A stretch of DNA of 64,000 nucleotides, taken from Lachnospiraceae bacterium (GTDB taxonomy: Bacteria; Bacillota; Clostridia; Lachnospirales; Lachnospiraceae). The position numbers and the translations under genes are program-made. The notes under the pieces are model-generated. The model was given only the letters and a program-made list of their open reading frames with translations, did no database searches and was not told the origin of the DNA. The stretch lies in NCBI GenBank assembly GCA_014799465.1, contig JAAVHZ010000004.1, positions 1 to 64,000 of the forward strand. The letters are read 5' to 3'. Position 1 is the stretch's first letter, and each line of letters starts with the position of its first letter. This document shows, in pieces, positions 17,585-26,324 of the stretch.

Positions 17585-18145
17585 TCATCCGCTGACTTTT
17601 ACTATATACTCAGCTGCCTCATGTAAATCCTTTTTATAGTAATCAAACGGGACTTTATTCTCTGCCATTACTTTTTCTCCATAACCTGTACTCACAAGTA
17701 TAGTCTTCAGCCCAAATTTTTTTCCTGATTCCATATCCCCAACATTGTCACCGACCATCCATGACTGTTTCATATCAATATCATAGACATCTGCTGCTTT
17801 TTCAAACATACCTGTTGCCGGCTTTCTGCATGAACATCTGCATCTGTACTTTCCGATTCCGTTTTCCGGATGATGCGGACAGTAAATATATGTGTCAATA
17901 TGTGCACCATATTCCCTAAGGCATTCATCTATATAATTGTGAAGTTTTTTTACATCCTCTTCTGTATAATATCCTCTTGCCACTCCTGCCTGATTAGTTA
18001 CCACAACTATTTTAAAACCATTATCATTCAGAAGCTTTATAGCATGAACTGCCCCTGATATAAATTCAAAATCTTCAGGTCTGTACAGATAATTTTTTTC
18101 AATATTTATAGTTCCGTCTCTGTCAAGAAATACCACCCTGTCCAT
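17585..18145 (-). CDS. gmhB: D-glycero-D-manno-heptose 1,7-bisphosphate phosphatase
   Basis: A 186-residue HAD-IIIA phosphatase that removes the C7 phosphate. The catalytic motif is FLDRDGTIN (nucleophile Asp8, acid/base Asp10). Motif II is VVTNQAGVARG. The structural zinc loop characteristic of GmhB is present as CPHH...CRCSCRKP. Motif III/IV lies in MVGDNVGDMESGKK. The start follows AAAGGAGCC. It sits between hddA and gmhA in the order kinase, phosphatase, isomerase. Confidence 0.95.
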   Translation of the reverse strand: MDRVVFLDRDGTINIEKNYLYRPEDFEFISGAVHAIKLLNDNGFKIVVVTNQAGVARGYYTEEDVKKLHNYIDECLREYGAHIDTYIYCPHHPENGIGKYRCRCSCRKPATGMFEKAADVYDIDMKQSWMVGDNVGDMESGKKFGLKTILVSTGYGEKVMAENKVPFDYYKKDLHEAAEYIVKVSG

Positions 18146-18161
18146 ATGGCTCCTTTATATA

Positions 18162-19238
18162 TTAAACTTCAAATCTATAGTTTCCTTCAGGAATGGATAC
18201 TTCAACCGTATCATAATTCCACCTTTTTTTATCCATTTTCCACGACTGTGACCCCCTAAATTCAAAGTTCCAGTCCATAAGCTGTCCTCCTGCCTTTTCC
18301 ATCTGTTCCGCCACTGTATATTTTATATTATATGGGCAGTACATCAGCAGAAATCCTCCTCCGCCTGCACCCAAAAGCTTTCCTCCAAGTGCCCCTGCTT
18401 TTATTGCCGTATCATACAGCTCGTCCACCTGCGGGTTTGTAATCTTGCTGCTCATCTTCTTCTTACTCTTCCATCCGTAATCAAGAAGCTTTCCAAAGCT
18501 GTTAAGATTGCCCTTAAGAAGTTCATCTTTCATGGCATAGGCAAGTGCTTTTACCTCCGACATTGCCTCCACTACGTCTTTGTTCTGCTCTCTGTAGTTC
18601 TTCACCTGATCATTTATTATATTTGCAGACACATGTATGTTGCCCGTATAGCACAGCAAAAGGCTTGATTCCAGTTCGTGGATAATATCTTTCCTGATTC
18701 TTAAAGGATTTACAACCACCTGATTTTTTCCATGAAATTCTATAAAATTAAATCCGCCAAATGTGGCTGCATATTGGTCCTGATATCCTCCTGATATGCC
18801 CAAATCCAGTCTTTCCACCTCATATGCCATATCAGCCAGTGCATAGTTATCCGGTTCCTCTCCTTTCCACCTTGCCAATGCTTTTAAGAGAGCCACCATT
18901 ACGGTTGATGAAGTCCCGAGCCCTGAACCCGGCGGTGCATCACATTGCAGATATACTTCACATCCCTGATGTATATCCATCCGTTTTAACGCTGCCTTTA
19001 CCAAATCAAGGCTTCCGTCATATACATAATTTTCCTTTGTATTATACTTTACCGTCATATCAAAATCCAATGAATGCACTATTATATCATCATCATTTCG
19101 CGGAACAATAGAACAACTTGCATATTTATTAATAGTACTTCCCAGTATGGCACCGCCTCTTTCTTCACAAAAAGGTGCCACATCCGTTCCTCCTCCGCCA
19201 AAGCTTACCCTCAACGGTGCCCTGCCTCGAATAATCAT
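18162..19238 (-). CDS. hddA: D-glycero-D-manno-heptose 7-phosphate kinase (GHMP family)
   Basis: A 358-residue GHMP kinase that makes heptose 1,7-bisphosphate in the GDP-heptose branch. The start RGRAPLRVSFGGGGTDV is the HddA/fucokinase-type motif I. The ATP loop is PPGSGLGTSSTVMVAL and motif III is LLGAGGGGFLLMY. The presence of HddA rather than HldE, with a downstream guanylyltransferase, points to GDP-D-glycero-alpha-D-manno-heptose as the product, as in Aneurinibacillus S-layer glycan synthesis. The start follows GGAGG at a good distance. It lies 3 bases after hddC. Confidence 0.94.
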   Translation of the reverse strand: MIIRGRAPLRVSFGGGGTDVAPFCEERGGAILGSTINKYASCSIVPRNDDDIIVHSLDFDMTVKYNTKENYVYDGSLDLVKAALKRMDIHQGCEVYLQCDAPPGSGLGTSSTVMVALLKALARWKGEEPDNYALADMAYEVERLDLGISGGYQDQYAATFGGFNFIEFHGKNQVVVNPLRIRKDIIHELESSLLLCYTGNIHVSANIINDQVKNYREQNKDVVEAMSEVKALAYAMKDELLKGNLNSFGKLLDYGWKSKKKMSSKITNPQVDELYDTAIKAGALGGKLLGAGGGGFLLMYCPYNIKYTVAEQMEKAGGQLMDWNFEFRGSQSWKMDKKRWNYDTVEVSIPEGNYRFEV

Positions 19239-19241
19239 ACA

Positions 19242-19946
19242 CTACCTCCATCCAAATTCCGCCGCATCCTTCCGGAATCTGAAATAATCCTCCGGAATGC
19301 CTATATCTATAAAGTATCCGTCATTTATATATGCTGACAATTTGTAACCTTTATTAAGCCATAACGGAATCATTTCATTTTCCAGTGAACATTTACTTTC
19401 AGGTATCTCGTCTAAAAGACTTTTATCCATAAGGTATACACCGCCGTTAATAAGTGCCTTACCGCTTCCCTGTACTTTTTCATTGAATCCTGTTATCCTG
19501 CTGCCATTAAGTGTTACCACTCCATATCTTGAAGATTCTTCTATTTCCCTTAACACCAGCACCATCTTTGAGTCTTCCTGCTCTCTTATATCCAAAAGAC
19601 TGCCGTATTCCAGATTATAAAATGTATCTGCATTAAGGACAAGAAAATATTCCTGATTTATATATTTAACAGCATTTTTTATGGCACCCGCCGTTCCCAA
19701 CTGTTCTTTTTCATATGAATAGGAAATCTTTATGCCAAATTCCTTCCCATCTCCAAAATATTCTTCTATCATGGAGCCTTTATATCCCACTGCAAATATA
19801 ACATCAGTAATTCCATTCTTTTTAAGCTGCTCCACAAGATAGTACAGAAACGGTTTATCACCTACCGGTGCCATTGGTTTAGGTCTGTCATCCACCACAC
19901 TTCTGAGTCTGGTTCCCAGTCCTCCTGCCAGTAATAATGCCTGCAT
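19242..19946 (-). CDS. hddC: Heptose 1-phosphate guanylyltransferase (HddC-type nucleotidyltransferase)
   Basis: A 234-residue sugar nucleotidyltransferase with the signature LLAGGLGTRLR, the lysine motif DRPKPMAPVGDKPFL, the LGTAGAI base-binding block and NADTF metal site. It would join GMP from GTP to heptose 1-phosphate. The specificity is inferred from context: the neighbours are hddA, gmhB and gmhA in one tight run, so together they make a complete pathway. The ATG overlaps the Wzy stop by one base (TAATG). A glucose-1-phosphate type activity is the main alternative, but the gene set argues against it. Confidence 0.9.
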   Translation of the reverse strand: MQALLLAGGLGTRLRSVVDDRPKPMAPVGDKPFLYYLVEQLKKNGITDVIFAVGYKGSMIEEYFGDGKEFGIKISYSYEKEQLGTAGAIKNAVKYINQEYFLVLNADTFYNLEYGSLLDIREQEDSKMVLVLREIEESSRYGVVTLNGSRITGFNEKVQGSGKALINGGVYLMDKSLLDEIPESKCSLENEMIPLWLNKGYKLSAYINDGYFIDIGIPEDYFRFRKDAAEFGWR

Positions 19947-21244
19947 TATACCACTATCCTTTCTCCTGCCGGATTATCTGCCGACAATCTGTTATACTGT
20001 AATGCCACTATAATATACATCAGAACCAACAGTTCAAAGTCCTGAATAAACGGTAATGAAAGATATCCCAGATACATTATTATCAATACTGATAATATTG
20101 CCAAAACTTTTTTATTCCCCGTATTTTTATATAACCGTATATTATCCAGTGTAGCGATAATGTAAGAACTAAAGTAAATGGCAGCACCTGGTATACCCAC
20201 CTCATATGCCATCAAAAAATATGATGATTCCGTAAGATTTGGCTTTTTTAGAAACCGCATTGCCCTTGGACCGTTATTTCCCAGTCCCAGTCCCAAAGGA
20301 TGCCTGAATATTCTTATTACAGACTCGCACCACGAATTGAAGTGCCCTATCAGTGACGAATCCTGCCCCGTTACAGTATTAGTTATAAGTTTGCATCCTG
20401 CCATTATTATCCCGGAACGGATAATAAATATATCAGCTATTATAATCAGAACCCCTGCAGACACTGTGCATAATATTACCTTTTTCCATGTCTTTTTATC
20501 CCATTTTACAAACATATTAAAGTGTACCATAAGTGCCGCAAAACACGCTATCCATGAAGTTCTTGAAAATGTCAGCACAAGAGTCACTGCGGATATAAAC
20601 AGCGTTATATATACATATACCTTGTTTATATTCATATCCTTATACATAAACACAATAATAACTATTACAATGGCAAGATACATTCCACATGTGTTTGGTG
20701 CCGCAAATGTGCTTGCCACTCTCTGCATAAATCCTCCGCCCAGAATATAAAATTCATTCTTAAGTTTAATCATATGCCTGACTCTCTGTGTCCCATATCC
20801 CAGATTCACAAGAAATTCATCACCCAAAAACTGTGCCTGCACTATACCCCATATACATATTACGATAGTATTTGCCATAACTATATACAATGCCTTTTTT
20901 AACTCATTCTTTGTAATATCAGTATATTTAATTACAGGGACTAAGAACATAGGAATAAAATATGTTCTTGATATGTACAATGCCTGATATTTTGAATCAG
21001 CGGCACATACATATACAAATACCACCGCCATAAAAGCAAGTAAAAGAATTTCAAACAGCGATATTGTTACTTTTTTCTTACCTGTAATAATCTGTAAAAA
21101 TGTTATAAATACAAGTACAATAATTACAAACTCTTTCCAGAATCTTACTACTTCAAAATCTGACATTAGAATATATATAATCTGATGGTGATATGGCAGC
21201 ATCAGTAAAAGTACCATTATTAATATCTTCTTTAACTTCTCCAA
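19946..21244 (-). CDS. Wzy-like polymerase / O-antigen ligase family protein
   Basis: A 432-residue protein with about 11 membrane segments. It contains TFSRTSWIACF (the RxxW/S-type loop of the Wzy_C family) and, in the large outer loop, the His of IRFRHPLGLGLGNNG-like sequence followed by ESSYFLMAYEVGIPG. It would link flipped repeat units into a polymer on the outer face. It lies between hddC (1-base overlap) and a GT2 gene. Together with the Wzx gene at 14242-15684 it supports Wzy-dependent assembly. Ligase function cannot be excluded, but no lipid A core exists in such an organism. Confidence 0.88.
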   Translation of the reverse strand: MEKLKKILIMVLLLMLPYHHQIIYILMSDFEVVRFWKEFVIIVLVFITFLQIITGKKKVTISLFEILLLAFMAVVFVYVCAADSKYQALYISRTYFIPMFLVPVIKYTDITKNELKKALYIVMANTIVICIWGIVQAQFLGDEFLVNLGYGTQRVRHMIKLKNEFYILGGGFMQRVASTFAAPNTCGMYLAIVIVIIVFMYKDMNINKVYVYITLFISAVTLVLTFSRTSWIACFAALMVHFNMFVKWDKKTWKKVILCTVSAGVLIIIADIFIIRSGIIMAGCKLITNTVTGQDSSLIGHFNSWCESVIRIFRHPLGLGLGNNGPRAMRFLKKPNLTESSYFLMAYEVGIPGAAIYFSSYIIATLDNIRLYKNTGNKKVLAILSVLIIMYLGYLSLPFIQDFELLVLMYIIVALQYNRLSADNPAGERIVV

Positions 21245-21260
21245 TACTATAATCCTCCGT

Positions 21261-22133
21261 TCAGCTTACCAGACAGCCTCTCCAGACTAATCTGTAAAAT
21301 ATATTTACTAATAATATGTCTATATTCCTGATGGATTTAACCGCAAAATTCTTCTTATTGTTTCTATCTGCCTTTTTGTAATATATTCTTCTTTCTATAA
21401 GCCTCAGTACAGACTTTTTGTAGGTTGGACAATTCCCAAGAACAGATAACATCTCTTGTGTAGATTCAAACATTTTCTCACTGTCTGATGAATAATTCTC
21501 ACCTGTATCACGATGCATATATACAGTATGGTAATTGCATTTCATAACAATGCCGTTACTAAACATTAACAGCCATAACATATAATCATCTGTTCCGTTT
21601 AAATGCAATATATTTTCTTTCCAATATTCAGGTATTGATGATTTTCTGATAAGGCACTGACCGGGAGATACTATGAAATCCCTAATCCACACATATGCCC
21701 ACTGCCTTGATGAAAACCTCTGGGAAAACCTGCCTTCAAATATCTTTTTTCTTTCTTTCCCAACTTCCAGCATCCCATTTCCCAAAGACACATCTGCATC
21801 TTTTATTGTATCAGAATGTGTTATAAGGCTGTTCTCTGATATAAAATCATCCTGATCCAGAAATATGACATATTCCCCCGAACAATTCTTAAGCCCGGTT
21901 ACCCTTGAACCATGAATACCAATATTAATTTCATTTTCGATAATACGAACTTCAAATCCTCTTACCAGACTCGTATCATACTCTATCTTCACCTGCGGAC
22001 TGTCATTCACCAGAATAACCTCCACACTGTTATTCCGACCGGCAAATCCCCCCACGGCTCTCCCAATCATTTTCATATATTTATTTAAATATTTATTGCC
22101 ATAATATACCGGCGTTATAATTGAAATCTCCAT
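21261..22133 (-). CDS. GT2 family glycosyltransferase
   Basis: A GT-A enzyme with EISIITPVYYGNKYLNKY at the N-terminus, VILVNDSP, and the metal-binding LDQDDF motif at about residue 95. The acceptor half contains LNGTDDYMLWL, with the acidic residues often acting as base. I choose the ATG at 22133, which has GGAGG 5 bases before it. A GTG at 22145 would add four residues but overlaps that ribosome site. It is separated from the next GT2 gene upstream by the repeat element at 22166-22252. Sugar specificity is unknown. Confidence 0.88.
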   Translation of the reverse strand: MEISIITPVYYGNKYLNKYMKMIGRAVGGFAGRNNSVEVILVNDSPQVKIEYDTSLVRGFEVRIIENEINIGIHGSRVTGLKNCSGEYVIFLDQDDFISENSLITHSDTIKDADVSLGNGMLEVGKERKKIFEGRFSQRFSSRQWAYVWIRDFIVSPGQCLIRKSSIPEYWKENILHLNGTDDYMLWLLMFSNGIVMKCNYHTVYMHRDTGENYSSDSEKMFESTQEMLSVLGNCPTYKKSVLRLIERRIYYKKADRNNKKNFAVKSIRNIDILLVNIFYRLVWRGCLVS

Positions 22134-22165
22134 CATATCCTCCACACTATGCCAAAATTATATCG

Positions 22166-22252
22166 GAAGAATCGCCCAAAGGCGATTCTTCTGCACAAGA
22201 CTTAGAAAATCTTAGGCAGTGTCTTTTACTGCCTTAGATTTTCTTCTTGTGC
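22166..22252 (-). repeat. Two-hairpin 3'-end repeat element, copy 2
   Basis: This is the same unit as at 703-787, in the same orientation relative to the upstream gene. The long hairpin at 22193-22252 has basal stem GCACAAGA/TCTTGTGC and upper stem AGAAAATCTaAGGCAG/CTGCCTaAGATTTTCT. The second hairpin at 22166-22191 is GAAGAATCGCC/GGCGATTCTTC. Compared with copy 1, four positions of the basal stem have changed with their partners. It overlaps the 3' end of the GT2 gene at 22226-23323, supplying its last residues and stop codon. Confidence 0.82.
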
Positions 22253-23323
22253 TTTTATCATCATTATCATATATATTCCCACATAAAAATGATATTTTGC
22301 GAATATAAGCGACATTTTTCTTGTTATGGGAAGCTCCAGACTTTCCGCCCTGCTTATTGCAATACTATAAGGCTTTTCAAACGACAGATTCTTAAGCTGT
22401 TCCATCTTCTTATAAAGCGGTACTTTATTCTCCTCTGCAAATATATAATTCATATTAAGTACAAGATACGATATTGCAGTAAACGAATAGTATGCCCTTG
22501 CAAGATGGCTTTTCATCCTTTTAGCCTTTCTCACATCCTGCTCCATCACATTTAATGTCTTTTTATATCTTTCAGGCATATCCTTTATATACCTTCTGAC
22601 CGCAGATGCATCATTCCGCCTGTAATGATAAAAAGGCTCATTAATATATACAGCCGATGCCATCCTTTCAAAAACCCTGAAATTGAACTCCACATCTTCC
22701 CCATTTGTCAGTTCCTCGTTAAACCTAAGTTTACTTATTATACTTTTTTTGTATAATTTCATCCAACACATTCCCATAAGCCGCATATCAAACGGATTGA
22801 ACTGTTTTTTCCAGTAATCAAACCGCAGTCCGCTTTCAGGGTATATGTCCACTTCCACTGACTTTCCGGAATACTCCTTAATATACCTCCACATTACAAT
22901 ATCGGTATTTTCGCTTACAGCCATCTTAAATGCCTTTTCACAGCAGTTCTCATCAATCCAGTCATCACTGTCCACAAACATAACATAAGCTGCCGAAGCA
23001 ATATCCAGTCCCATGTTTCTGGCTGATGAAACTCCTCCATTCAATTTATGGATTATTTTCACCCTGCAATCCGCTGTAGCAGCATTATCTATAATCTTCC
23101 TGTGGTTTTCATCAGAACCGTCATCCACTACTATAATCTCTATATTTCTTAATGACTGTCCGCAGACACTATCTATACACTTCTTAAATTGTTCTTCATC
23201 CGTATTATATACGGGTATTATTATTGATATCAGAGGACAATTACTGTCATTCATTTTTATTCCAATCTGTGCGTTGCGGCACACACTCAAATCTATAGCT
23301 GAATACGCTTTTTTATTCAACAT
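22226..23323 (-). CDS. GT2 family glycosyltransferase (EpsJ-like)
   Basis: The GT-A domain begins at LISIIIPVYNTDEEQFKKC, with VVDDGSDENH, KLNGGVSSARNMGLD and the metal site MFVDSDDWID. The acceptor side contains NGEDVEFNFRVFE. The ATG at 23323 overlaps the upstream stop (coupled start). An ATG at 23254, just before the GT2 domain and with GGAA upstream, is an alternative that would remove an atypical 23-residue leader. The C-terminal KAQEENLRQ and stop are encoded by the arm of the repeat hairpin, so the original end of the gene may have been replaced. Donor and acceptor are unknown. Confidence 0.9.
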   Translation of the reverse strand: MLNKKAYSAIDLSVCRNAQIGIKMNDSNCPLISIIIPVYNTDEEQFKKCIDSVCGQSLRNIEIIVVDDGSDENHRKIIDNAATADCRVKIIHKLNGGVSSARNMGLDIASAAYVMFVDSDDWIDENCCEKAFKMAVSENTDIVMWRYIKEYSGKSVEVDIYPESGLRFDYWKKQFNPFDMRLMGMCWMKLYKKSIISKLRFNEELTNGEDVEFNFRVFERMASAVYINEPFYHYRRNDASAVRRYIKDMPERYKKTLNVMEQDVRKAKRMKSHLARAYYSFTAISYLVLNMNYIFAEENKVPLYKKMEQLKNLSFEKPYSIAISRAESLELPITRKMSLIFAKYHFYVGIYMIMMIKAQEENLRQ

Positions 23324-24483
23324 ACACCATTAATAAAAAGATTTTCATAATCTTCTACTATCTTTTCCCAGCTAAAGTTTTTGCTGATTCTCTCCTTAGC
23401 TCGTCTTCCATACTCTTCCATTTCCATTTCTGTACATTCTTCTACACGATCAATAAGTTTTGCAAGTGAACCGTACTTTTTATTCCAATACACGGCACCA
23501 TGCTCTCCAACTTCCTTATTAAATCCTACCTTGAGCAGTAGATTAAGCCTTGTAGATGCCATAGCTTCAAGCAGAGACGGATTCGTTCCTCCTACTTCAT
23601 GACCATGTATATATCCATATGCCATTTCCCTGATTTTCTTCAGCATTTCCTGATCGTATACAGTACCGACAAATTTAATTCTTTTATCCTGATTAAATCC
23701 CGTCTTTAGCTTAAGTTCTTCATAAAATTTATTCTTTTCTATATTGGTAATCAGTACTAAATCTTTATTTGTATGAGACCTCATAAATTCCATAATCATC
23801 ATCTCATAATTATTTTCCGGTACAAACCGGCCTACCACCATAAAATATTCCTGTGGTTTTAAATTATTTTTCTTCATCCACTCATCAAGCTTTTTATCAT
23901 TATCCTGTAATGATGATTTTTTCACTTCTGCACCATATGCTATATAAGTTGTTTTAGGATGATATGATGAATACATTTTTCTTATATATTTTTCAATATT
24001 CTTTGAATCACAAACAATAAGCTCCGCATATTTTATCATCAAGCCTTCGGATATCTTCCAATACATCTTTATAAGTGAATTCCATTTCGCCCTTTTCCAC
24101 TCATGACCATCCGGATTTACATACATATGCCCACCAAGTAGATTTAATTTCTGTTTAAGCACTCCCACAAATGGTCCTATCCTGCATGCCAGTACATATA
24201 CAATCGCATTGTTAATATTATGCTTTCTTATATAATCCAAAGAATATAGAAATGCCTGAATATCATAATATACCGCCTTAGCAGGTCCGATTGGCGGAAC
24301 CTTTATTTCAAAACAATGTGCTCCGTTATAAGTATACTCCTTTGGTGTCTTGTCTGTTATCGCTGCTACATGATACATAATCTGTTTATTCTGTTTTTTT
24401 TCTGTAAGCTTATCCACAAAGGTTTCAAAACCGCCATAATTGGCAGGTATTCCCTTGGATCCTATTATAAATACATGCTGCAT
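23317..24483 (-). CDS. DUF1972 / GT4 rhamnosyltransferase-like enzyme
   Basis: The protein begins MQHVFIIGSKGIPANYGGFE, the signature of the DUF1972 GT4 group (Cps2T-type beta-1,4-rhamnosyltransferases). These act as the second step after the priming sugar in streptococcal capsule synthesis. The C-terminal GT-B half has MVVGRFVPENNYEMMI and HGHEVGGTNPSLLEAMA, the donor-binding EX7E region. I place the start at 24483 because GGAG lies 9 bases upstream and the family starts here. A frame-compatible ATG at 24519 overlaps the upstream stop. Position right after the priming enzyme fits a second-sugar role; rhamnose is inference. Confidence 0.9.
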   Translation of the reverse strand: MQHVFIIGSKGIPANYGGFETFVDKLTEKKQNKQIMYHVAAITDKTPKEYTYNGAHCFEIKVPPIGPAKAVYYDIQAFLYSLDYIRKHNINNAIVYVLACRIGPFVGVLKQKLNLLGGHMYVNPDGHEWKRAKWNSLIKMYWKISEGLMIKYAELIVCDSKNIEKYIRKMYSSYHPKTTYIAYGAEVKKSSLQDNDKKLDEWMKKNNLKPQEYFMVVGRFVPENNYEMMIMEFMRSHTNKDLVLITNIEKNKFYEELKLKTGFNQDKRIKFVGTVYDQEMLKKIREMAYGYIHGHEVGGTNPSLLEAMASTRLNLLLKVGFNKEVGEHGAVYWNKKYGSLAKLIDRVEECTEMEMEEYGRRAKERISKNFSWEKIVEDYENLFINGVC

Positions 24484-24515
24484 ATTATGATTCTCCATTT
24501 CTTTTGAACTGTGAC

Positions 24516-25940
24516 TCATTTGGCCCCTGAACCGGCAAATATGACTCCGACTGTCTTTACAAGTATTTTAATATCAAGGGCAAGACACCAGTTATCAATA
24601 TATTCCAAATCTAACTTTACTACATCCTCAAAATCTTCTATGCTGCTTCTTCCACTAACCTGCCACATTCCGGTTATACCCGGCTTTATGCTTAGTCTTC
24701 TTTTATGATAGCTCTCATACTTTTTAAACTCATCAACTGTAGGCGGTCTTGTTCCCACAAGACTCATTTCCCCTTTAAGAACATTCCAGAACTGTGGAAG
24801 TTCATCAATGCTTGTCTTACGTATAAATCTTCCTACCTTTGTGATTCTCGGATCGTCTGTCATCTTAAACATAAGCCCGTTCATCTCATTTTTATCCATA
24901 AGCTCTTTTTTTCTGTCTTCTGCATCTTTATACATGGAACGGAATTTGTACATATAAAAAAATCTGCCGTTTTTACCGACTCTCTTCTGCTTGAAAAATA
25001 GTGGTCCCTTCGACTCCAGCAACAAAGGCGGTGCTAAAAATATTATAACTATCCCTGTAATAATAAGACCTATTATACTGCCTATTATATCCATTGCTCT
25101 TTTTATTATCAGTTTATTATAATCAAAAAATGTATTTGCAAAAGATATTACCGGTATATCTCCAAGCATGGTAACAGTCTTATCAAATCCCTCAAAATTT
25201 TCCAATACCTCTATATTAAGATGCACCGTAACACCCATATTTTCAAATTGCATAATAACATTTTTAAGTGAACGCCCTGTATGGTAAGGTACGTTTATAA
25301 ATACCTCATCCACTACCTCTGTACGTGCATACTCAAGCATATCATTAAAATCTGCCACCACCGGCACATTGCATATGTTGCTTCCCTTCATATTGTCATC
25401 TATTATTGCAATACCTTTTACATTATCATACCATTTACTGTTTTTAGACATACTTCCAAGCATTTTAGTGGCTCTGTCTACCGTTGTAACAAGAAACATC
25501 TTCACATTTTTATTCTTTTTCTTATATACTTTAGTAAAATAATACCTTAACCAAATATGTCCGACACACATAAATACTATATTTATAAGTACCGTACACA
25601 CCAAAACACCTCGTGAAATAGTACCGAAACTTCCTTTTACTACAATAAGAACAGATACCACTGCCGCAAACAACAGATTCATTTTAAATGAATGCATGAA
25701 TTCAGCAAAGGCACCACGCTTAAAAAACTCTTTATTAACATTGAAAAACAGTATTGTACCAAGAAATGAGAATAAAATGATTCCCATATTATCAAATATG
25801 GTATCCTTTGAATACTGTAACTGACCCCTGTATAATACAACCCACAAATAAGTTGCTAATATATAACTAAATATTACGCACACCGTATCTACGGCAAATA
25901 TTAGAAAATTCTCCGTCTTTTCTCTATTATTCTGATACAT
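24516..25940 (-). CDS. Undecaprenyl-phosphate sugar phosphotransferase (priming enzyme, WbaP type)
   Basis: This polytopic enzyme starts repeat-unit synthesis by transferring sugar 1-phosphate to undecaprenyl phosphate. Five or so hydrophobic segments and a CoA-binding-3-like region fill the first ~270 residues. The C-terminal catalytic domain is unmistakable: GPLFFKQKRVGKNGRFFYMY, YKFRSMYKDAE, DPRITKVGRFIRKTSIDELP, MSLVGTRPP, and KPGITGMWQVSGRS. The ATG at 25940 has GGAGG 10 bases upstream. An ATG at 25961 lacks a site. It is the first gene of the minus-strand glycan run and is divergent from the LCP gene. Confidence 0.94.
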   Translation of the reverse strand: MYQNNREKTENFLIFAVDTVCVIFSYILATYLWVVLYRGQLQYSKDTIFDNMGIILFSFLGTILFFNVNKEFFKRGAFAEFMHSFKMNLLFAAVVSVLIVVKGSFGTISRGVLVCTVLINIVFMCVGHIWLRYYFTKVYKKKNKNVKMFLVTTVDRATKMLGSMSKNSKWYDNVKGIAIIDDNMKGSNICNVPVVADFNDMLEYARTEVVDEVFINVPYHTGRSLKNVIMQFENMGVTVHLNIEVLENFEGFDKTVTMLGDIPVISFANTFFDYNKLIIKRAMDIIGSIIGLIITGIVIIFLAPPLLLESKGPLFFKQKRVGKNGRFFYMYKFRSMYKDAEDRKKELMDKNEMNGLMFKMTDDPRITKVGRFIRKTSIDELPQFWNVLKGEMSLVGTRPPTVDEFKKYESYHKRRLSIKPGITGMWQVSGRSSIEDFEDVVKLDLEYIDNWCLALDIKILVKTVGVIFAGSGAK

Positions 25941-26175
25941 ATCTGTACATCCTCCACACATAAGTGGTAAAAATTTACATAATTAGGTTTCTCTATATTT
26001 AATAATAGTTTTTACATCCAAACCACGAATTATTATATACTTTTATACCACATATTAACATTTTCGTAAACACTTTCACTAAAATTTCATCTTTATATTT
26101 AATTTGATATTTTTTGGTTAAAATTAATAATATATAAAACCATAAATAGCTTACATAAATTTTATCTATATTTTA

Positions 26176-26226
26176 TGGAATTTTTGGTAATTATGTAGTA
26201 TAATGTCTTAGTTACATTTAAACTAA
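26176..26226 (+). promoter_or_regulatory. Candidate promoter and small inverted repeat before the LCP gene
   Basis: Within the 384-base divergent gap (25941-26324) the clearest promoter-like element is TATAAT at 26199-26204, with a weak -35 (TGGAAT) 17 bases earlier. A 7-bp inverted repeat (CTTAGTT/AACTAAG, 26206-26226) follows directly and could be an operator or a leader hairpin. The rest of the gap is AT-rich. TATATAATAATT-like sequence near 26030-26050 may be a minus-strand -10 for the glycan run, but no good -35 accompanies it. Confidence 0.4.
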
Positions 26227-26324
26227 GCGACAAATAGTCCGGTTGTTAAAATTACACTATAATACCTTTACCGTACAGTTTTGACACTGCGACTTAAAAT
26301 CTAATTAAGAAAAGAGGCTGAATA

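Noticed and set aside
16929..19946. Heptose genes as evidence for LPS and a Gram-negative host
   Set aside because: There are no lipid A, core heptosyltransferase or outer membrane genes; the LCP ligase, AgrBCD and ribosome sites indicate a Gram-positive cell, and the hddA/hddC branch makes GDP-heptose as in S-layer glycans.
20178..20750. 190-codon plus-strand frame opposite the Wzy-like gene
   Set aside because: Antisense shadow of a polytopic membrane protein gene, with no start signal.
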